A stretch of DNA of 64,000 nt, taken from the NCBI RefSeq assembly GCF_958450345.1, contig NC_088780.1, positions 127,238,226 through 127,302,225 of the forward strand, written 5' to 3'. The notes beneath the pieces were generated by a model. The model saw nothing but the letters and a program-made list of their open reading frames with translations, did not search any database and was not told the DNA's origin. The position numbers and the translations under genes are program-made. Positions 57,681-64,000 of this stretch are shown here, piece by piece (the stretch's first letter is position 1; every line of letters starts with the position of its first letter). This DNA comes from Calliphora vicina (Eukaryota; Arthropoda; Insecta; Diptera; Calliphoridae).

Positions 57681-59604
57681 CTGTGGACATTTGACAAAAC
57701 GACTTCTCTCGAGATAAGACAATTTTACAGGATTTTTGTAGTAAATATAAAATTTGAATGCGCTTCTTTTGGTCATATTTCTATGACTTTTAGAACATAA
57801 GATACGCAATCGAAAAAACGACCTCTTTCAGGTTTTTCCCCAATTTCAATTTGACAAAACAACTTCTCTCATAGAATTCAAATCATTTTAAAAAAACTAG
57901 TAACTGCCTTTTGACAAAACAGCCTATCTCTATTTAGTTTTAGCACATTATTAACAATTATTTTTTGATAAAACAGCTTCTTTCGAAAGAAGTCGTTTTG
58001 TCGAAAGCAAAGATTGAAAAACCTACCACTTGTCTGAGACAAGTAGATTTTTAAATCAGTTGATTGCGAGTTTTCGTTTTGACAAAATGTCTTGTATCGA
58101 CAGAGGTTCTTTTACAAAAACGAAAATTTAAAAAGTTAAGTCTTATCTTAACATAAGTGCTTTTAAAAATGGAAAACAGATGAAAAGAAGCTGTTTTGCT
58201 ACTTAATACTAGAATAAATAAAAATAAATTAAAATTCGTATAAATGAATGAATTAAAAAACTTGAGGCTATGGACAATAATGTGAAAAAAAGAACACTTA
58301 AATATGTCTTTGTTTTCGACCAAAGACCATAAACTAGAAAAATCTTTGGCTAAATATATGGTTCAAGTGATGAAAATACTCTGACTGCCAAAAATTTCGA
58401 TGATGTGAATGGATTGACCATACATTTCTTGTTGTGTTGCATCTTGAGTTTGATACAGTGCATGAGCAAATTGAAAAAAATTAAGAAAAATTCATCCTTT
58501 TCAATATACCATACACACGACTGGGTAAATTTAATAACGGCTACAAATCGTTCATGAATTAAACCAAAACTATTTTTTAGATTTTATTGGTCTGATGAAA
58601 GATAGATACACATGGAGGAAATGCAACATTTCAGGTATTTATAAAAATAATTTTATTTATATGCTACATTATATATTAACTTTTTACTACTTACATACAT
58701 ATATCTTTTTTAGGTAAAAAATTTGAGTGAAAATAGGTTCGATGGATGCAGTACGAGTAAAGTAAACCTGGAGTTTTGCAGTACAAATCATCACTAGACC
58801 CAGGATAGGCTTTTAAGCTGCTAGACATCAACTCTCGTCGTCTAAATATGCAGATTCCACAATTGGTCGAAGTTACATGTCTCCATTCGTCGTATCACAT
58901 AACAAAAAACGCGATTTGATGGATATGCTGCCACTGATAAATACCCATCTACACATTTTTTAAAGCATAAAGATCGTTTAAAATCTATCTGGATCTTGAC
59001 GAAGAAGAAACTCAATAAAGTTTCACAAAGTAAATCGCAAAATATGATTTTTTACTGTTTTCTTCTTATAATAAGATAATAGTATTATTTTATTTAAAAG
59101 TTAATTTTTATATTAAAATTCAACCTAATCAAATATTTACTGTTTTTAAAGAAACATTTTTATATTTGATTAATTATTTGGCTATTGTAACGAAAAAGTT
59201 GAATAATTTTTTTTAATAATACCGAAATATGTTTGTCAAATCAACTTCTTTCGATTTTTTTTTATATTTCAATTTCACAAAACAACTTGTTTTTACATAA
59301 GCCGACTCTAGTTTAATTAAAACAATTTTGACAAAACGACTTATATGATACAAGCTAATTTGTTTGCTAAAAATACATTTGACAAAAAAGCTTAAAATTT
59401 GTTGTTGCTGTTTTAAAGAAAACTATTGCTCTTTCAAACAAAAGAAGAAGCGCTACTTGTTTATTGGATATTTGTCTATAATGTTTATATATAACATTCC
59501 TTTGATTTTCTACACAAGAACTTTTGTTAGTAGTTTTTACAGTTTTTTCGCTCTACTGAAAAGTTGGCGTTTTAGAAAGAAGCCGTTTTGTCAAATGTCC
59601 ACAG
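57681..59604. mobile_element. TIR element CTGTGGACATTTGAC
   Basis: The left end CTGTGGACATTTGACAAAAC and inverted right end GTTTTGTCAAATGTCCACAG are exact for about 21 bp. The word TTTTGACAAAACNNCTT recurs as subterminal copies near 57681, 57850, 57908, 57965 (TGATAAAAC) and 58077 on the left, and near 59270, 59326 and 59377 on the right. No target duplication is evident (ATAT left, AATT right). A stretch at 58370-58480 and 58900-59020 gives short coding-like pieces, none assignable. The first 138 bp are present also at 53796-53933. Confidence 0.72.
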
Positions 59605-59732
59605 AATTAAATATTTCATTTCATTCCTTAAAATTTATTTTACTAAACTTAAATTTGTTCGGTTCAGTCCGTCATATACATATTTATATTATTAAATACT
59701 AAAAACACTCCCACTTTATTTCGCTTTTGAGC

Positions 59733-59990
59733 TTACGGATTTTGGCCAATTCCAAACCTAGAGGTTTGTAAACCATTTTGAAAATCTTTACAAACTTCCT
59801 CTGAATTTGTTCGTATTAATATTTCAGCTCTAATCAGGTCGAATGACGTTCGGTTTATTTCTTTAGTATAAAGATTGTTTAAAATAGTAAAAACTCTTTC
59901 ACAAAAAGCTTTGCTTATTGGTATTGAAAATACGAAACATATAATTTTTCTTAAATTCTCGAATTCATTCCTTTCACCTTTGGTAAACAA
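59733..59990 (-). pseudogene. hAT-1 transposase C-terminal dimerisation domain, copy 2
   Basis: An 85-codon open minus-strand frame starts in GERNEFENLRKIICFVFSIP and continues SKAFCERVFTILNN...EINR. It ends in an ILIRTNSEEVCKDF-type tail. The SIP...CERVF block is the hAT C-terminal dimerisation (Dimer_Tnp_hAT) signature. It is only the last domain, with no catalytic core upstream, so it is non-functional. Confidence 0.72.
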
Positions 59991-60144
59991 AATAGGACCA
60001 TATCATTTGACAAATCTCTTTGTATTTGTTTATAAACATCACGAAGGCTGCAGTAATCGAAATATGTATAGTTTTTCGTTACCTATTTCTTCAGATATTT
60101 GAAGGTTTTGCAGAAGTCTTGTGTAGAAAATCAAAGGAATGTTT

Positions 60145-61132
60145 ACGTCTGTCCATCGTAACACTTATTTAAAAATAGTTGCTCGGTGTAGACTTGGTAT
60201 CTATTTGTGTCTCCCGTGTAAACCACTTCAAACTTTCGTTGCTCTTGTGTAAACCACATACTTTGAGATGGCAACGTTGTTACTGGTGTGGTGAGTTTCT
60301 TGCATCGTTATTATTGTGTTTTTGTTAAGAATGGTTTGACACTATTACAATTTTAAAAGCTCAAACTGAAACAAGTGGACAGACGCCGGGAAATAAATAA
60401 ATTGAAATAAATAAAAGTTATAATTAAAAGAATTAAAACTTAACACTAAAATAAATAAACCACATAATATTATAAACCAATAAAATAAAAGTGAAGACAA
60501 ATAAAAAATAAACTTCAACATAAAACCTAAATAAGGGTTGTTTTATTTTATTATTGTGTGTGTGTGAGTGTGTTGGATCACACACTGACCTGCCCCACGA
60601 CATCTTTAGTGAAGCCGCAACAAGTGATCAGCGTACTGAACCAGTGCTCCAGTCCTCCTGGTAAGACTACCACATCAACATTTGGTCCTTCTCCGAAAAA
60701 AGACTTGGGAAAAGGTGCGTACATTTAAATTATTCAAGTAGTTCATGAAAAGTGTTTCTAAAGTGTCTCAAGTTAATTTGTGGCTCGGTGAAAAGTGAGG
60801 TTACGTTTTTTGAAAAAAAATACAAAGTGTCGTATATAATATTGAAGTGCCGTTTTCTACATTCCGTTACTTTTACATTTGTTGCCTTTTATTTTTATAT
60901 ATATATCTTTATATACATACTGCAAATTTGTCGTCCATCTTTTTTTACATAAAGTTTGTTGTTATATATTGGAAAACATAGTTTTATTGTTGCCCTTTTC
61001 TACTTTTGTTTTCTCAATTTACTTCCCGCTGTTGTCTAAATTTGCGATTTGTTGTAATATATAATTGGAAAGTGACTCTTTTTTATTTTTGTTGTCGTTC
61101 GGTAGTATTTCTTTTCGAATATTTTAAACAAA
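60145..61132 (+). mobile_element. BEL/Pao 5' LTR and leader
   Basis: Unique sequence begins after hAT-1 and a 27-bp junction insert, and leads into the BEL/Pao gag. It includes an A-rich AATAAATAAA region (60390-60530) suited to an R/U5 polyadenylation site, a (GT)n tract at about 60557-60575, then GC-richer leader (CACTGACCTGCCCCACGACA). The exact LTR limits and primer-binding site are not resolved, because the 3' LTR is outside the window. Confidence 0.5.
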
Positions 61133-61330
61133 ATGTCCGTTTTTGAAAAGTATATGCGTGCTGCTGAAGAATTGATTAGCATTGAGGCTATGTTTACTGA
61201 AGAGGACTTTTCGGGATATACCAATGAAGCTTATGAATTTGAAAAGAATGAATTGGGCAAAGCTTGGGCAAAATACAAAAAACTTTATGAAGAGTGTTCT
61301 GTAGATACTGTAGAGAAAAAAAGGAACTAG
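61133..61330 (+). CDS. gag: BEL/Pao gag N-terminus
   Basis: ATG 61133 opens a 65-codon frame (MSVFEKYMRAAEELISIEAM, then an acidic helical stretch) ending at TAG 61328. At the A7 run (61316-61322) the reading passes naturally into the next frame, which stays open to the window end. These codons are therefore best seen as the start of gag cut off by a one-base difference in the homopolymer. It could be a real mutation, a sequencing indel, or a frameshift site. Confidence 0.7.
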   Translation: MSVFEKYMRAAEELISIEAMFTEEDFSGYTNEAYEFEKNELGKAWAKYKKLYEECSVDTVEKKRN

Positions 61331-64000
61331 TAGTAGTTCAAACCAAACACCCACAAGTGCGTAAAACATATGTAAGGTGCCTAAATATTCTAGCGAAAGC
61401 CAGACAGAACTCGGACAAAGATAAACAGGGAAATATAGATACAGTGGTTCCCAACATTTGTAGTTCAATATCAATTCCTCCATGCGATACTGGTGTTTTT
61501 CATGGGGATTATGTATCGTGGCCCACATTTCGGGACATGTTTACCGCAATATATATAAACAATTCCAGACTAAGCCCAGTTGAGAGACTGTTTTATTTGT
61601 TCAGGAAAACAGATGGTGAGGCACGTGATGTAAATAGAAATGTAGCGCTAACTGGAGAAAATTTCGAAATTGCATGGAACAACTTAAAATCGCAATATGA
61701 AAATAAAAGAGTCTTGATCAATAGTCAGCTTAAGTCCCTTTTCAATTTGGCTCCATGCCAACAAGAATCTGCCAGTGAAATAAAAAGGCTCCAAAGGGAG
61801 ATTAATAATTGCATGGCAATTTTAAAATTATATAATGTTGACATTGATTCGTGGGATCCGATTTTTGTGTTCCAGTGTTCATCACGACTTTCAGAATGCT
61901 CATTAAACCTATGGGAACAGTCAGTCAAGAACAAAACAGAGGTTCCCAAATGGGAGGAATTAAACAATTTTCTAACTGATAGGTTTCATGCTCTAGAAAG
62001 TGTTTCTGACATCATAGCTACAAATAATGCTTATGCCAGTGGTTCCCAAACTGTTTCTAATAACAGCAATCATACTTCAACTAAAGTTAAGCAATTTAAG
62101 GCCCATCATACTAAAGTTGACTCGATGCAGTGCAAGCTATGCAAAGAAAATCATAAAATTAGTTCTTGTACTAAATTTTTAAATATGGATTACAAAAATC
62201 GTGTTTCAACTTTGAAAAAATTTCGATTTTGCTTTAATTGCCTTAGTATTGGACACATGTATGGAGATTGTAATAGTCCAAATGGTTGCTCCAAGTGCAA
62301 GAGAAAACATCATACGTTAATGCACAGGGAATTTTTAAAAAATAATAATAATCAACGTCAGATAAATGGCAATTCGCAAAGTGAAAATCAAGTTAGTGTT
62401 GTTCAACAAATACAGTCCACGAATACTCCTGGACCATCTGGAATGGTTCAGTCCACGAATACTCCAGGACCATCTGGAATTGTTCAGTCACATCACACTT
62501 CAGTTGCAAAAAAGGTTATGTTAGCCACAGCATGGGTTAATATTATAAATTTTGGTTCATATTATAAGGTACGAGCTCTAATAGATCCATGTTCTGATGA
62601 GAGTTTTATTTCTGAAAAAATACAACATTTATTGAAGTTGCCCACTAGTCCAGTATCAGCTGAAGTTACCGGTCTAGGAGGAGATGTTATAAGCAGGTCT
62701 TGTAAAATGGCAACATTTGTTATTGTATCACTTTTTGATCAGAATGTGTCTCTTAATGTTCAAGCTTTGGTCGTTTCCCGTGTTACCGGCAATGTCCCTA
62801 CACACTCCTTTAGGCCCTCGTCTAATGTTGAACTACCAAACCTTAGTTATGCTGATCCAAAATTTTATGAAAGCGGTGAAATAGATTTGTTATTGGGAGG
62901 TGATTTGTATCCTCTAATTCTTCGTGGTGGAGTTCAACATGGTATTTTTGAATCGCTTGTGGCTCAAGAGACAATTTTTGGTTGGATTGTCACTGGCCCA
63001 ACACCCAGTAATGTTTCCCCACGATCTGTAAGAATGTCTTATATGACAAAAGTTTCTATTGATGACCAGTTGACAAAGTTTTGGGAGTTAGAAGAAGTTT
63101 CTCGTAGAATAGTTTTATCAGAAGAGGATAAAAAATGTGAAGAAATTTATAGTTCTACTACCACAAGAAATTCTGAAGGAAGATATATCGTCAGTCTACC
63201 CTTTAAGAGTAATTTTGTGTCACTTGGTCCTAATAGACATATTGCTCTTAGCCAATACCTAAGAACTGAAAAAGCTTTAATGCGTAATCCAGAATTTAAG
63301 GCTCAATATGATGAGGTCCTAAAGGAATATTTAGCTCTAGGACATATGAAGAAAATTAAAAATCAAGAAAGCAGTCCAAGTTATTATTTACCTCATCACG
63401 GAGTATTCAAGCCAGAAAGCACAACTACTAAATTAAGAGTTGTTTTTAATGCTTCGAGCAGGTCATCAAATGGCAAAAGTCTCAACGACTTATTGTATAC
63501 TGGCCCAATATTACAAACTGATCTAGTAACCCTAATATTGAAATGGCGATTTTTTCAGTATGTCTTTAATGCGGACATTTCAAAAATGTACCGCCAAATA
63601 TTACTAAAACCGGAACATAGACCATTCCAAAAAATTGTTTTTCGTAGTTCCGAGACCAATCAGATTGAAGATTTCCAATTAAATACAGTTACTTTTGGCT
63701 TAAATTGTGCGCCTTATTTGGCCCTTAGAACTATTCTTCAATTAGCTGATGATGAAGAGCAACGTTTTCCACTTGGTTCTCAAATATTGCGTGAGTCTAT
63801 GTACGTTGATGATGCTCTTGTTGGAACACATACAATTTCTGATGCTTTGGCAGCAAGGGACCAATTAATTGGTATTTTATTGACAGCTGGGTTTGACTTA
63901 CGAAAGTGGACCTCAAACTCTAAACAAATTTTAAAAAATTTGCCCCAAGAGCATTTACTAAATTCAGAATTTTTGTCGCTCGACGATAAAAGTACTACGA
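61331..64000 (+). CDS. gag-pol: BEL/Pao gag-pol polyprotein, 3'-incomplete
   Basis: Open in one frame from about 61294 to the window edge, with no stop, about 890 codons from 61331. In order: a gag region of the DUF1759 type (DYVSWPTFRDMF at about 61510); two zinc knuckles (CKLCKENHKISSC at 62131, CFNCLSIGHMYGDC at 62230), then GCSKCKRKHHTLMH; a 36-bp tandem repeat; the aspartic protease (ALIDPCSDESFI, D at 62584); the peptidase A17 region (EIDLLLGGDLYP at about 62878); and reverse transcriptase with the first catalytic D in NADISKMYRQ (63574) and the active site YVDD (63802-63813). RNase H and integrase lie beyond the window. It is the youngest-looking element here. The only break seen is at the A7 run. 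Confidence 0.92.
62413..62484 (+). repeat. In-frame 36-bp tandem repeat in gag
   Basis: Two copies of a unit encoding QSTNTPGPSGMV/QSTNTPGPSGIV lie just after the zinc knuckles and before the protease, in a flexible linker. The copies differ by two bases. Confidence 0.85.

Larger units (their letters stand above)
53934..57818 (+). repeat. Exact tandem duplication 2, copy 2 (3885 bp)
   Basis: Counterpart of 50049-53933. Downstream the sequence continues naturally into the rest of the TIR element (57681-59604). Copy 2 therefore retains the original right flank and copy 1 the original left flank. Confidence 0.95.
57533..60117 (-). mobile_element. hAT-1 relic, copy 2 (interrupted, both ends lost)
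   Basis: It starts inside the left end (TGCAAAAAGCTAGACATTGG), runs to ATTGTAATGAACATAT (57680), is interrupted by the element at 57681-59604, and resumes AATTAAATATTTCATTTCAT. Homology with 30980-32701 ends at GGTTTTGCAGAAG (about 60117). The first 148 bp also appear at 53648-53795 in tandem copy 1. Confidence 0.75.

Noticed and set aside
61725..61967. 80-codon minus-strand ORF, and 61124-61528
   Set aside because: Shadows of the BEL/Pao gag frame on the other strand.

Overview
The window is AT-rich eukaryotic DNA with no prokaryotic gene organisation. Almost everything recognisable is transposable-element sequence: BEL/Pao, solo LTRs, Tc1/mariner, hAT, piggyBac-like, Transib-like, a Pif1/Helitron helicase relic and DINE-1-like repeats. 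This mixture suggests the genome of a fly (Diptera), probably a calyptrate such as a blowfly or muscid. The species is not determined. I see no tRNA, rRNA, CRISPR or bacterial operon. No host gene can be named. Three short coding-like stretches (608-760, about 6803-7030, 52024-52195 with its copy) are the only candidate host-gene pieces.

Layout. 0.3-2.6 kb: piggyBac-like ends and a transposase relic, broken by a solo LTR and a MITE. 4.0-5.3 kb: a minisatellite of about 114 bp units. 6.7-7.1 kb: a small inverted-repeat element carrying a foreign coding-like segment. 8.1-15.9 kb: an exact 3902-bp direct tandem duplication. Each copy holds a DINE-like repeat that contains a long-TIR element and a Tc3-like transposase pseudogene. 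16.5-27.6 kb: hAT relics, two more copies of the long-TIR family, and two MITEs with TA targets. 28.7-33.4 kb: a three-layer nest, with a hAT (8-bp TSD) inside a mariner-like transposase inside an older hAT (8-bp TSD). 34-43 kb: degraded DINE and hAT elements, several MITEs and a minus-strand solo LTR. 43.9-45.6 kb: a mosaic long-TIR element. 47.0-47.6 kb: a ruined Pif1-type helicase. 49.2-57.8 kb: a long-TIR element, a Transib-like element and a second exact tandem duplication (3885 bp) containing a candidate terminal exon. 57.7-60.1 kb: a TIR element inside a hAT relic. 60.1-64.0 kb: the 5' part of a well-preserved BEL/Pao retrotransposon that runs off the window.

The strongest structural results come from target-site logic. 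One long-TIR family starts with CACTATGCAAC and is flanked by TAA or TTA at every insertion. It has an uninserted paralogous site at about 29.92 kb. It shares internal sequence with other elements that have unrelated ends. The two exact ~3.9-kb tandem duplications are either very recent or assembly artefacts and should be checked against raw reads before any biology is built on them.
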